Shown: positions 41,916 through 53,142, counted from the stretch's first letter. The stretch: DNA of 64,000 nt from Telmatactis stephensoni (GCA_029948255.1 JALIZF010001938.1:248001-312000), one strand, 5' to 3'. Program-made: numbers and translations. Notes: generated by a model not told the origin, from the letters alone.

Positions 41916-44849
41916 AATATAACCTGTGAAGTAAAGTTCTATGTTGTAGACAATGACTTAACGACAATCCTGTCAGGAACAGCATGCAAAGCACTGGAAC
42001 TGATCCAGAGAGTACACCCCATAGATGAAAACTGGAAAGAAACACTGAAGGAATTCCCTGACCTTGAAAAGTCTACAGGAACCTTACCTGGTATATACAC
42101 AATCAAGATAGACCCAACAGTCACACCTGTTGTACACCCACCTAGGAGACAACCAGCTGCTCTCCTCCCCCGCATCAAAGACAAACTGAAGGAGATGGAG
42201 TCACAAGGATACCTAGTGAAAGTAACTGAGCCCACTGACTGGGTAAATTCTATGGTAGTAGCAACCCGAGGAGACAAGATAAGGATCTGTCTAGACCCAA
42301 CAGATCTAAACAAGGCGATAAGAAGAGAACACTACCCCCTACCAACTGTTGAGGAAGTAGTATCTAACTGCCCTGATGCAAAGCTGTTCTCAGTTCTAGA
42401 TGCTAAGAGCGGATACTTGCAGATTCCTCTCAGCTATGATTCAAGTCTACTAACAACCATGAATACTCCGCTGGGACGATACCGCTGGACAAGACTACCC
42501 TTTGGCATTAAAAGTGCACCAGAAATCTTCCAAAGAATTATGGATGAGATGTTAGAAGGCATAGAGTACGCCAGAGCAGTCATGGATGACATCCTAGTGG
42601 CAGGCAGAGACAAAGAGCATCATGATCAGACCTTACACCAAGTACTAGAGAGAGCCCAGAGCTACAATCTAAGATTCAACTTTGACAAGGCAAAGATCCT
42701 CAAGACCGAAGTTACTTATGTAGGACATGTGATATCGTCTGAGGGACTGAAACCTGACCCACAGAAGGTGAAAGCTGTCCAAGAGATGCCAGCACCTGAT
42801 TCAAAGGAAGCAGTGAGAAGATTCTTAGGATTCATACAGTATATGGCCAAGTTTTTACCTATGTTAGCTGAAGTCGAAGAACCACTCAGAGAACTGACTA
42901 GAAAGGACGTACAGTTCCACTGGGACAAACCTCAAGAAGAATCATTCCAACAACTTAAAGAGATGTGCTGCAAAGCCCCTGTTCTTGCCTACTATGATGT
43001 CAACAAACCAACAACGATCCAATGTGATGCCAGTAAATATGCAATAGGAGCAGTTCTATTGCAGGACGGTAAGCCAGTAGCTTACTCTTCTCGAAAGCTA
43101 AGTGCATCAGAAGTCAACTGGGTGCCAATTGAGAAAGAAATGTTAGCCATAGTATACAGTACACAGAAGTTTAGAGAATACATAATAGGCAAAGAGACAG
43201 TGGTCCAAACAGACCATAAACCATTAGAAGTGATACATCGTAAGCCATTGACATCAGCTCCATTGAGATTACAAACCATGCTACTGAAAGTAAAAGGTTA
43301 TGACCTCAGAGTAGAATACCTACCGGGGAAGAAACAGTTCATAGCAGATGCACTCAGTAGAGCAAGCGTGAACACAGAGCTACAGGATGATGATGAGTTT
43401 AAAGTCAACATGATCAGTAGAATGTCAGTATCAGAGGCCAAGTATGCTGAACTACAACAAAAGACAGCTAATGAGCTCAGTGAATTGTATACTGTGATAC
43501 AATGTGTGTGGCCAGCCCATAAGCGACAAGTACCCTTCAATGTCAGACCCTACTGGAACATCAGAGATGAACTTTCCATACTTGATGGAATCATTTATAG
43601 AGGTATGAGAATTGTTGTACCACCATCTATGACATCACATATGCTAGATCTCATACATGAGACACACTTAGGAATAGTAAAGTCCAAGCAAAGAGCTAGA
43701 GACATTCTATACTGGACTGGAATGGGTAGCCAGATAGAAGAACTGATAGGAAGTTGTGCTACATGTCAGACATATCAAGCAAAACAAGCTAAAGAGCCTA
43801 TGATAGCCAGACCAACACCAGACTTACCATGGACTGAACTAGGTTCAGACATACTGTACTTCGAGGGAGAACATTACCTAGTAACTGTAGATTATTTCTC
43901 AAAGTACATTGAAGTGTCTAAGATACCAGACCTTAGCAGCCAATCAGCTATTGCAGCTCTGAAGAGTCATTTTGCCACACATGGCATACCTGAAAGATTG
44001 ACAACTGATAATGGTACACACTATGCAAGCAAAGAGTTCACTGAATTTGCTAGAGATTTCAACTTTGAACATGTTACTATCAGTCCACATCACTCTCGCT
44101 CAAATGGTGAATCAGAAGCAGCAGTAAAGACAGTCAAAAGTATGTGGAAAAAGTGCAAAGACAAACAACTAGCCCTCCTCAACTACAGAGCAACTCCTCT
44201 ACCGGACATTGGGTTATCACCATCACAGCTTCTTATGTCACGACGACTCAGGAAAAGACTCCCAACTGCTCGTGCACTACTCAAACCTGTGACAAACAAC
44301 CAAGAGGAAGTAGTAAAAAAGTTGAAACACTCCAAAGAAAAACAGAAAACTAACTTTGACAAACATGCAAGTAGAGAGTTACCCCCATTAGCCAAAGGTG
44401 ACATGGTAAGAGTGAGCCCACAGCAAGGTAGCAAAGAGTGGAAACTAGCTAAAGTTGTAGGTCTACACAACAGTCCAAGATCATACATTGTACAATGTGG
44501 TGGTAGGAAGCTGAGGAGAAACAGAGAAATGCTGAGGAAAACAACAGAAACACAGCCCAACACAGTGGCCCAAGACTTGAATGTACATGTTGATAAATTT
44601 AAACAGCAACACCTACCAGCCACAACAGAGACAACCAAGCCCCAACCAAAGACTCAAGAGACAACCAAGACCCAATCAAAGACTCAAGAGACAACCAAGA
44701 CCCAATCAAAGACTCAAGAGACAACCAAGACCCAACCAAAGACTCAAGAGACAACCAAGACCCAACCAAAGCCTGGAGAGACGACCAACCAACCCTATGT
44801 AACTAGCAGAGGAAGAACAGTAAAGAAACCAAACAGACTAAATGTATAG
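41916..44849 (+). CDS. Pol: rest of protease, reverse transcriptase, RNase H, integrase
   Basis: Same frame as gag; open from the codon after the TAG; the first ATG (42195) lies within the RT entry. RT: ICLDPTDLNKAIRREHYPLP, FSVLDAKSGYLQIPL, LPFGIKSAPEIFQRIM and VMDDILVAG (catalytic Asp pair, about 42585). RNase H: TIQCDASKYAIGAVLL, IEKEMLAIVYSTQKF and VQTDHKPLEVI. Integrase: zinc-binding H..H..CATC (43663-43770), then LGSDIL, LTTDNGTHYASKEF and SRSNGESEAAVKTVKS as the D-D-E triad, then the C-terminal SH3-like part KGDMVRVSP. The protein ends with five 10-residue repeats (QETTKTQPKT) at 44638-44790 and TSRGRTVKKPNRLNV. All motifs appear intact. Confidence 0.95.
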   Translation, partial: NITCEVKFYVVDNDLTTILSGTACKALELIQRVHPIDENWKETLKEFPDLEKSTGTLPGIYTIKIDPTVTPVVHPPRRQPAALLPRIKDKLKEMESQGYLVKVTEPTDWVNSMVVATRGDKIRICLDPTDLNKAIRREHYPLPTVEEVVSNCPDAKLFSVLDAKSGYLQIPLSYDSSLLTTMNTPLGRYRWTRLPFGIKSAPEIFQRIMDEMLEGIEYARAVMDDILVAGRDKEHHDQTLHQVLERAQSYNLRFNFDKAKILKTEVTYVGHVISSEGLKPDPQKVKAVQEMPAPDSKEAVRRFLGFIQYMAKFLPMLAEVEEPLRELTRKDVQFHWDKPQEESFQQLKEMCCKAPVLAYYDVNKPTTIQCDASKYAIGAVLLQDGKPVAYSSRKLSASEVNWVPIEKEMLAIVYSTQKFREYIIGKETVVQTDHKPLEVIHRKPLTSAPLRLQTMLLKVKGYDLRVEYLPGKKQFIADALSRASVNTELQDDDEFKVNMISRMSVSEAKYAELQQKTANELSELYTVIQCVWPAHKRQVPFNVRPYWNIRDELSILDGIIYRGMRIVVPPSMTSHMLDLIHETHLGIVKSKQRARDILYWTGMGSQIEELIGSCATCQTYQAKQAKEPMIARPTPDLPWTELGSDILYFEGEHYLVTVDYFSKYIEVSKIPDLSSQSAIAALKSHFATHGIPERLTTDNGTHYASKEFTEFARDFNFEHVTISPHHSRSNGESEAAVKTVKSMWKKCKDKQLALLNYRATPLPDIGLSPSQLLMSRRLRKRLPTARALLKPVTNNQEEVVKKLKHSKEKQKTNFDKHASRELPPLAKGDMVRVSPQQGSKEWKLAKVVGLHNSPRSYIVQCGGRKLRRNREMLRKTTETQPNTVAQDLNVHVDKFKQQHLPATTETTKPQPKTQETTKTQSKTQETTKTQSKTQETTKTQPKTQETTKTQPKPGETTNQPYVTSRGRTVKKPNRLNV

Positions 44850-44997
44850 ACTATTATATGTGTTATTATGTTTTATTGAACATTGACACTTGTGCAAACT
44901 AGTGACTAAAACACTCATAAGGACATAATGTTGAAATTGTTAAATTTACCAAAGATTTTATTTGTGTATGCTATTTACATCATTTAATTGTTTTTTT

Positions 44998-45012
44998 TTA
45001 AAAAAAAGGGGA
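44998..45012 (+). promoter_or_regulatory. Polypurine tract
   Basis: AAAAAAAAAGGGGA directly precedes the 3' LTR at 45013, preceded by a T-rich run. Primes plus-strand synthesis in LTR elements. Confidence 0.85.
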
Positions 45013-45131
45013 TGTTATATCCATGTGATTAATATGTTAATTTATGTAAATGTGAAATGTACAAACATTGAGCATGCGTAGATTAAACGAGTTAGACACA
45101 CGTGCAGCGTTGTGATCTGAAGTACATAACA
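45013..45131 (+). repeat. 3' LTR of the Gypsy-type element
   Basis: 119 bp, identical to the 5' LTR except for one substitution near the start and the missing 22 bp. Confidence 0.95.
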
Positions 45132-45136
45132 ACAAA

Positions 45137-46985
45137 TAATAATCAACATTTATTTATCCTTACTGCATCAATGCCTGTGGATTTTGGCTAAAAAAATGAA
45201 CACTAAACTCGAAGGGCTCAAAGGAGAAGTGGAAGGAGTTCTTCAACTCTTTGCAAGGGTCCGCAAGATTTATCAAAGAAATCTGTATAAGCATTGAGGT
45301 CCTCTGCAGTCTTCAGGTTGCTAGCTAAGCAGTGTCTGGGCCTTTTTCTCTGACACTCTTTCTTGTGGATCATGGATTTTTCCAATAAATACATGTAGCT
45401 AGTCAAGGATATTTGTGGAGTTGCAAATAAGAACTTTCAAGGTCACTGAGTCCCAAATTTAACTTTCGTGTTTCTTCTAGGTACAACAAAATCCTACTTA
45501 TTAGGATTATTATTATTTGTTTATTTAAGTTATTAACCTATTACTACCGTTACATGTTATAATAAAACATATTTAGGAATATACCCATTTGTCAGTGTCA
45601 TGAAAATTTGTAAACCTGTGCAAATGATACTTATTTGAACCAATTTTGTAATATTCATCAGTAGTGAATATTCTGTACACCGCAAGGTGAGATGAAGTGC
45701 CCAGCATTGTATTTTGCAATATCCATTGGTACTTTTTTCTCTCTGCCAACTGAAGTGCAAATTCCTTGTCAATCGTAACCACAATAACATTACTGTTTAT
45801 TAGACTTGTCAAGTTACAGATAGAGATCATATCAAGTAGTACTGGAATAGAATGTTACCATGGAATTCAGGTTTTACATTGACATAGATTATTGCAGTGC
45901 CCTAACTTGGTAAAGTGCCACATTGAACAGTTTAAACAATGAACATGTATCAAGCCATTTTTGTGTATTTTCTGTGAGAAACTTCTCATTTGCCAAAGTA
46001 ATATGGTATTCATATAAACTCTTGGATTTGTTTACATTTTGATAGAGTTTCATATAAGTATGCCCAAGAGGTTATAATTCAATTTTGTTTGTTGGCTAAG
46101 CCTTCTTTGGGGGGCAGTATCCTGGTAGAAAAATAGAACCACTTTAGCTAGGGTACAAGGTTTTGGTTAAAGGATACCAAACAATGTGTTTGCCCTTTGG
46201 ATTGGTAAAAGTGTTTTCCATGCCTGGTCTTAAAAGTTATATTTCAAGGATTTTTGAACAATATGTGGGGGAGCTAAGCATTACACAATGATTTTAGAAC
46301 CTCTGCGAAGGGATGTAGGAGCCAGGGGGCAGTAACTCCCCTTTCTCCCCCAACTTTTGGACCATTTAGGAATACCAACATACATTTATCACTATGGATG
46401 GTAAATGTAAGTAAGTTATTGGCTCTTGTGGACAAACTCTTATCAGTATAAAGATTGCAGGTTTTCTCAAAAATCTCTGTTTATTTCATCATTACTCTGA
46501 GTGAAGTTTTTCAGGGTCAGGTTTGAAAGACCAGCATATATTTTTGAGACTTGTGTAGCAGAACATCTGTAATGTAAATTGACTTGATTGTTCCTTTAAA
46601 TATGTGAATTCATAGTTACAAAGACTGTAATTCCCTGAGCTTTCCAGTCATTGACCCATCTTCAGGGGAAGAGACCCCAAAGCTCAGGACATTTTTGTAA
46701 TGAATTTTATATTGAAGGAATAACTGGAAAGTAGTCAATTGTAACTAGAAACCAATGTACAACCAAGTTCTGAATCTTTATTAAATGTTTATGTTGTGGC
46801 TAAATCTTCTCCTTGGTTCAAATTTAGATTTTCCTCATTGGCTTTTTTTTCTGTCATGGTCATGCATTATAAAAACAAGGGGGTAATAATTATTGAACCA
46901 AGAATAAAATTGGTTCAGGACATCTACATAAAAGAATCGAAACTGCAGTTTCAGGAACAAATTAGGTTAAATTAAGTCAAGACGA
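45137..46985. other. Weak minus-strand exon-like segments; otherwise no gene
   Basis: On the minus strand 45830-45573 reads VTIDKEFALQLAERKKYQWI then SSHLAVYRIFTTDEYYKIGS, and 45406-45218 reads RPRHCLASNLKTAEDLNAYT then FFDKSCGPLQRVEELLPLLL. Composition is protein-like, but neither is recognised and no splice join was confirmed. From 45840 to 46985 no coding signal was seen. Confidence 0.3.
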
Positions 46986-46992
46986 GATTAAT

Positions 46993-47690
46993 ATGCACAA
47001 CAGATTTATTATAGTTACTAAAGGCCTTCACAAAGCAAACATGGTAGCAATACGTAAATTATATAAGTTGATTAACAAAAGTAACAATGTTTTTAGAGAT
47101 TACAAGTACTTCCCTTTCCAGTTTCAACTCAAATTTTATCGCCACCAACAACTTCTCAAACCATTTTACCAGAAAAACGTCAAGATACATCCCACTTGGA
47201 CAGCTGTTAGTCAGCATAAAGATTCAAGTTCTCAGCTTCTTCACTGTAAGTAACTCGTTTTTGATAAGAAAACGGTTTTTGACCAAATATTTTCTTGATT
47301 TTCTCGAGACATTTTCAAAATGGCCATCAAAAAATATTGTAAACCAAGCGGGCGGAGCTTAGTGGGATTGATTCTTTTTTCGATTACACTTATGATGCTT
47401 TGCGCGCCTACTCAGATCACCTGGACAATTGCATCAATACAAAGGAGGATGAAGCGAACAGCCAAAACAATTCTCTATGAGCTGGATGAAGATAACCCTA
47501 AGGCAGATGAAGAAGTACTGACAGATGTAGCTTACCAAAGCTCGTATGGAAAGTGCCCCGTAATGCGGATTAATAAAGAGATCGCCTCACCATCTCCAGG
47601 CATAATTGGACGGCAGAGATGTTTGATGCTTGGAAGGACACTAAGACCCGCGTACAAGACCTACTACAGGTAACCCAGGCTAATTACTTG
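46993..47690 (+). other. Unrecognised protein-like segments
   Basis: 46993-47253 is an open frame starting MHNRFIIVTKGLHKANMV. Around 47355-47470 another frame reads DSFFDYTYDALRAYSDHLDN. At 47610-47680 FDAWKDTKTRVQDLLQVTQA appears in the second frame. They may be decayed pieces of an element ORF; I cannot name the family. Confidence 0.3.
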
Positions 47691-48375
47691 TAAAGAGATA
47701 TGTGTAATAAATATGGCTTCTCCTCAACTATACAATTTACCTCTGAAATTGTGGAAATAAAGCTTAAAATTTAAGAAAACAAGTTAACTTACTGTCTCGT
47801 CTTGACATTTGTCGATTTTGTGCATTTTTAAGCCATTTTAGGTACCCCCTCCCTTTCCCCTAGGTTGGTCACTTCGCTGAAGATTTTCTCCAAGTCACTC
47901 TACTTCAACTCGATTTTTTCGTCCAAAAACGAGGTTTCCTCCAGTTTCAAACACACTAGGCCAAAGAAGAATGTTCAACGATTCCTACAATGTAAGTCAT
48001 TGCTAAATAACCTCTCTGGAACTGCTTGAAATCGGCCGTTAAATTTCAATAATCAGCCTCCTGGGATGCCATCTACAGAAAACCTGGACAGAAACTAGGT
48101 CGTTACTCCACAGGAAACCCAAAAGCAAACATGATCTCGAAGCTGATTGGTCAAATTTCGACAAGAGGGAATTCAAATTTCTAACTATGGGGGAGTGCCC
48201 ACAACATAAATTGCTTGACAAATAAATGACTGAACGGGGGTGGGTACATATATTGCAACCAGGGAAAACCAAGACCCATCCAAACAAAATTATGTTGGGG
48301 CAGGGAGGTTACAAATATATACGCATTTCAAGACCTACACGGTGGGTATTGAATCTCATGTCAACTTGAGAGGAT

Positions 48376-48840
48376 ATGGCTACACCACAAGTTTTAGTGC
48401 TTGGTCACTCATTTGTGCAGTGCCTTAGGAGTTTATTGCTCAAAAATTGAATACTCTTGATTGCAACATGGGCATCACGGAACCCATTTTTATCAAATGT
48501 CATGGCAGAGGTGGTCTGACCATCAGTAAAGCAATTCAGCGCATAGTGCATATTGTCAAGTCCACTGCACCCGACATTGTGATCCTTCAGCTTGGGACAA
48601 ATGACCTTTTGAGCTGTCACCCTGTATATTTTGGTTCACAGATTGAGGATTTTGTTCAGATCCTGCACAATCTTTATGGAGTGAAAATTATTTGTGTATG
48701 CCAGACTATTCGACTAGAGCCAGCTGCACGAGCGATCACCAGGGATTTAGAAATGTTGAACAGATACTTAAAAGTTGTCCTGGAGCCACTTCACTATGCT
48801 TCCTCACAACGGCGTACATTTAAACAAAAAGCACAGTTTA
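48376..48840 (+). pseudogene. SGNH-hydrolase-like domain (retroelement-associated), one frameshift
   Basis: ATG at 48376 opens MATPQVLVLGHSFVQCLRSL, with block I as G-H-S in place of the usual G-D-S; a one-base shift near 48440 leads to CNMGITEPIFIKCHGRGGLT and DIVILQLGTNDLLSC (block III G-T-N-D), then VKIICVCQTIRLEPAARAI. About 150 residues, the size of a compact SGNH domain. Such domains occur in DIRS/Ngaro-like elements, and DIRS-like gag and RT fragments follow within 1 kb, so this may be part of the same insertion. Confidence 0.65.
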
Positions 48841-49391
48841 AATTTTATTGTAGTTTAAGGGGAGCGGCCCTAAAATTCTTGAGATTCTTATCTCAAACTT
48901 CCTTAATTTGCAGTTTGGCAGTTTCCTTGTTTAGAATGCTATTTCCTAGCCTGTTTGTTTGTGTGGGGATATTTGGCAATCTGCTCAGTACTATCATGAT
49001 GCACAACATGTTTATTGAATCATACTGGGTTTTAGGGTTATATTAATATCTAACATTACTTGTGTAGCACTGTGTGACACGTATTATGAATGGCTTTGGC
49101 ATGTTAAGTGTGCATGGAGAAACCACATGAGTGTACAACCAATTTGGCCACCTTTGTAGGTGTGCTCTATTCACTCGGTATTCTTGCACTGTTTTAGTAG
49201 GGACTGCCACGCGCTTGGGCTTATTCACTTAGGAATATATCTGTTACTGTTATGTGATTCATTGAGGAAAAACATTACGGGCCACCTCCCCTTGAATATA
49301 TTGAAACTGAATAAATTTTGTTGAGACAATGTCATTCTGGTTTTTTTTCTTATTTCTCAAGCAATGCCACCCATAAGAATTTCTCATCGAT

Positions 49392-50219
49392 GTGTACAAT
49401 CCAACTTGGCAGAACACCCCCCCACATGCTACCAATCCTGAAGGCAAAGCACAGTCCACCAGCTCGACCAGTTCTAACCTTGTGTCACTCAAAGTCCAAG
49501 CCCTGACAGCAACTATTTCAACAGCAGTGGCACAGGCTGTACAGCAAGCTCTTGAGCATCAAAGAGTGCTCCTGCCGTAACACCCACAACAACGCTGTCT
49601 CCACAGCAGTTCAGTCGGGAATGGCACAGTTAGCACAGGGTACAGGTACTCTTACTACCTCTTCAGCTCAATCACAATCTTCTTTGACTATTGCAAATGC
49701 AGATAAAGTCGAGCCACAGACACCACTCTTCTCAAGCACGGCAATTATGCTTGGTGCCCACTTGTATTGAGCTCTAAAGCCAAAGCTAAAATTTGGGTGA
49801 AAGAATTCATACATTTTGGGTCACTACTTCAGCCGATGGCAAAGCAAGAGTGCTTTTCACTATTGCTTGCACCCAGTGAATCAGGTTCTGGAACACAGCC
49901 CCAGCAAACCTTGGAGCCATGCCAAGCCAAGAAAATCACCAGAGCGATCCGGAGACTGGTTGTATTACGACGAGCAATTTTGGTACCTCAGACAATCAGC
50001 CCCAGATAAGTACCCGTGGGAGGTTGTTCACTGGGAATTATGGCTAAAGGCGGTTACGAATGTTCGGCCAGCACAATCAGCAAACAAAAACTCCACTTTG
50101 GCAAAGAGGGACCTGCTGGACATACAACCCTGGCAGGTGCAGTCAGGCTGGAGCTTTGAGCACAAGTGCTCCTTCTGTGGAGCAAAGCACTCAGATACAC
50201 AATGTGACTCCCAAAAGTG
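49392..50219 (+). pseudogene. DIRS-like gag region with zinc-binding C-terminus
   Basis: Frames change twice. Early: NPTWQNTPPHATNPEG, Ser/Thr/Ala/Gln-rich. Middle (about 49750-49830): AKAKIWVKEFIHFGSLLQ. Late (49890-50219): GDWLYYDEQFWYLRQSAPDK and PWEVVHWELWLKA, then WSFEHKCSFCGAKHSDTQC, a zinc-binding end (C-x-x-C..H..C). The W-L-Y-Y-D-E-x-F-R/W-x-L-R-Q plus W-x-x-x-H-W-E-L-W-L pattern recalls gag of DIRS-like and related tyrosine-recombinase retrotransposons. Confidence 0.6.
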
Positions 50220-50399
50220 AGGCGCCACGTCCAAGAACAGATGAAGAACAGCTTCGGCAAATTTTAAGGAGCCAACTACTAACCCCTGTAAGGGTGGATC
50301 GCCTTAAAATTCTATTAAATTCGTATAACCCTACCCTTAGAGATTTTGATATTTGGTTTTACACACAGGTTTTATGTTAATCATATCGGGGAGCGGCAC

Positions 50400-51125
50400 T
50401 CTGTAGAGTCACCGAATCTGTTGAGTGTGCACCAACAACCAGTGATTACTTTTGCCACATTGAATAAAGAGGTTCAAGCTGTACGAATTGCTGGGCTATT
50501 TAAATCACCTCCTTTCCCTAAGTGCATCATATCGCCTTATGGCATCGTCCCCAAGAAAGTTCCTAACAAATTCTGTCTGATACATCATCTTTCTTACCCC
50601 AAGGGGTCCTCTGTAAATGATTATATTCCAAACAATTGCTCAACGTAAACAGTTCATTATGCATCCATTCTTGATGCCATATTTGTCATAAAACAGATTG
50701 GGGCTGGTTGTTTCATGACTAATATCATATCAACTTTCTGGATGATTCCAATTCATCCCAATGATTATCCATTGTTAGGGATGAAATGGTATAATATGAT
50801 TGTTGCCTGCCAATGGTCTTCATCTTGCGCCATTTTCAAAAAGTTTAGTACAGCCCTCAAATGGATAGCTGTGAAACATTTCAGCACATCGGGAGTTCTC
50901 CACATTCTCAATGATTTTTTTTGTTTATCGCCAAGGATCAATTTAAGTGCCAACCCGATTTAACACAATTTTTGAATCTTTGTAAGACACTTGGGATGCC
51001 CATTGCACACAAAAAGACTATGGGCCCAGGGATTACCTTATAACTCGCCGGCATCATAATTGATTTAATCAAAATGGAAGCCCAGTTGCCTGACCATAAA
51101 CTTCAGAAATGTCACACCATGTTAG
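50400..51125 (+). pseudogene. DIRS-like reverse transcriptase fragment
   Basis: Reads FPKCIISPYGIVPKKVPNKF and IHHLSYPKGSSVNDYIP (the opening RT blocks of DIRS-like elements). A TAA at 50646 interrupts, then SILDAIFVIKQIGAGCFM, MIPIHPNDYPLLGMKW, SSSCAIFKKFSTALKWIA and GVLHILNDFFCLSP. The polymerase motif expected as x-x-D-D is L-N-D here, so one catalytic Asp is lost. After a frameshift near 50935 comes FLNLCKTLGMPIAHKKT and MEAQLPDHKLQKC. RNase H and tyrosine recombinase are not present; the fragment ends near 51125. Confidence 0.85.
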
Positions 51126-51253
51126 GGAGCAGTCATTATTTATGGTGGAGTAGGGGGTGGGTGATTTTGAAAAGGGGTTACGACATTTTGGAGGCTTCTG
51201 AAGGAAAGGTTATTTATATTGCTGAGCAAAAAGAAGGAGGGATCAAGATTTAA

Positions 51254-51854
51254 GGTAATGCGCTCGCGCATTCGTGTGTAAAACGTTTGCGCATGTTTTG
51301 CACGCACGCGCTGATATCGAATTTGATTGGGCTTCCTGTGTTCTAAAATATTTCAATATGGCGGACTCCACATAACTGTATTCAAAGCCTTATAACTTAA
51401 AATCTAGCACTGCGACCTATCCTAATCTTTTGCTTTTTTGACGTATTTTTATAAAAACTAAAACATATCAAAAAAGGAAAAAATTCCTCGATAGGTTTTT
51501 GAGAAAATCGCGAAAAATCGTCAAAATGAACGTCCGATTCGGGCGTAAGTACATCTGATTTTCATCTTTCAATTGTGAATACTCAGCTTTACCTACAAAT
51601 AAGTGAAGACATATTACTTTTCATGATACTTTGTCTACTTTAGCATGTCTAAAAGTCTTTAGTTTGCAAATTTGCAAAGACTTACCGTACGCTAGAGGTC
51701 AGACTCTGAAATCTGTTTTCGTTCGTTTCGAGCTCCAAAACTAGCACCGTGACCCCCCATTTTCTTTATTGATTTGATGTTCCCAACTCAAGAACAATCT
51801 ACATAATGATTTATAGAAAAATTCATTGATAAAAAATCGCGCGAGCCCATTACC
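51254..51854. mobile_element. 601-bp MITE with TTAA target duplication
   Basis: Ends GGTAATGCGCTCGCGC (left) and GCGCGAGCCCATTACC (right) are inverted copies with one mismatch, and TTAA flanks both sides (51250-51253, 51855-51858). A TTAA duplication is typical of piggyBac and Kolobok elements. The interior has CG-rich inverted motifs next to the ends and no coding capacity. It lies beside the truncated DIRS-like RT. Confidence 0.85.
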
Positions 51855-52197
51855 TTAAGTGATCACAAAAAAATTGAGAAACTGCACATCTCTTGGAAGT
51901 AAACCGTTTATTTAATAGGTAATATTTACACTATTATCTACTACATTCTTAAAGTTGATCCGTTTTATAAAAACATTATTTGGTATTTAAAAAAGCTTGT
52001 AGTTAACATACCAAGCACATAGGCATGTGTCTATGTTATGGTTAATCACCGTCATGTTGCATTCTTTATGACTGAAATTATTACTTGTGTTCTTCTTTTA
52101 AATAAATCTACTACGCCAGGTTGTTGCTAGCCGACCAGATCGAAGTTGAACATGTGTTTCAATATAGTCAGTTCCCTGCAAATCCCTTTCTTCATCC

Positions 52198-52870
52198 AAA
52201 GATATCATCTGGGTTATCTGAATCATCTGAATAATCAGATAAATCATCTAGAACAACGTCACTTGTATCTGAATCCTCTCTATCCTCATCACATTCATCA
52301 TCAGTTTCCGCGTTTTCTTTTTCAGCGGCTTTTGTTCTACCTATCTGTGTATCTGCTCTCGAATTCAACACATGACTTATAATGCAATTAACTTTGTCAT
52401 TCTTCAGTGCCTTGATGCCAGCTAGCAGACTATAGTTTTGCAAGTACTTGTCAAATTCATAAACTTTTAATTTTCTTATTTTGCCATCCAAGACTAGCTC
52501 CCTCCAGTTGTAACCTTCAACTTTTTTCTTCTCGAGATCGTTTTTAGATTTTTTCTCTGTGTAGCTCTCATCTCTGCTCTCTGTTTCAGTACTTTTAAAT
52601 GACAAAAGTAAGCTTGGACATGTTTTGCATCTACGGCAAACTTATTAGCAAATTCTTGCACACCATTTTCTGTTTCCAAATCAAACTCTGTAGGATTGCT
52701 AAAGGCCTTTTTGATGTTGGCCCTTGGAAGCCAGTCATCAGGGCACCTGTTTTCAGAGGGAGTTTCAAAGGGCTTTTTCTATTTTGTGGTGGACCAATCC
52801 AGTCATGACTTTCGCAAAAATGGCATAGCTTTCCTAGCTTGTTTTTGCAATCTTTCTTGAGATATTCCAT
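52198..52870 (-). pseudogene. Transposon-type ORF, C-terminal part with SAP-like motif, frameshifted
   Basis: Minus-strand frames, in order: LCHFCESHDWIGPPQNRKSP (52870-52640), then ENGVQEFANKFAVDAKHVQA and YFCHLKVLKQRAEMRATQRK (52679-52550), then YNWRELVLDGKIRKLKVYEF and DKYLQNYSLLAGIKALKNDK (52520-52410), ending in an acidic DLSDYSDDSDNPDDIFG. The W-x-x-L-x-x-x-G-K-x-x-K-L-x-V-x-x-L-x-x-Y-L pattern is like a SAP motif found near the end of an uncharacterised multi-copy protein in cnidarian genomes (memory). Two frame changes show decay. Confidence 0.5.
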
Positions 52871-52916
52871 GTATAATTCTCCAGTGTCATAATGAAGATC
52901 ATAAAAGTTCCATATC

Positions 52917-53133
52917 CATCCTCGTTCCCAGGCCCTTCTCCAAAAAAATCGAAGGCCCTGGTAATATGAAAACCGGATGTCCCAGATTCTGGGTCATCAA
53001 AAGTGTGCATGCTCTAAAGTTTCTTACTTCCGGTTACATTCTATAAACCAATCACATTTGAGCTTGATTTTCATATTACCAGGGCCTTCGATTTTTCCGT
53101 TGGAAAGCTAAGAAGGGCCTGGGAACGAGGATG
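52917..53133. mobile_element. 217-bp MITE with 9-bp target duplication (Mutator-like)
   Basis: Ends CATCCTCGTTCCCAGGCCC and GGGCCTGGGAACGAGGATG are perfect inverted copies, extended by CTTCT/AGAAG. A 9-bp direct repeat TTCCATATC flanks it (52908-52916, 53134-53142). A 9-bp duplication suits Mutator-like elements. An inner pair (ATCGAAGGCCCTGGTAATATG and its inverse) is also present. Confidence 0.9.
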
Positions 53134-53142
53134 TTCCATATC

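Larger units (their letters stand above)
40601..45131 (+). mobile_element. Gypsy-type LTR retrotransposon, nearly complete, recently inserted
   Basis: A 4,531-bp unit bounded by a 141-bp 5' LTR (40601-40741) and a 119-bp 3' LTR (45013-45131), each starting TGTTA and ending TAACA. The flanking 5-bp duplication ACAAA is present at 40596-40600 and 45132-45136. The LTRs differ by one substitution near the start and one 22-bp length difference, which implies a young insertion. A primer-binding site and a polypurine tract are in place. One reading frame covers gag, protease, RT, RNase H and integrase and is interrupted by a single in-frame TAG at 41913-41915. Confidence 0.97.
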
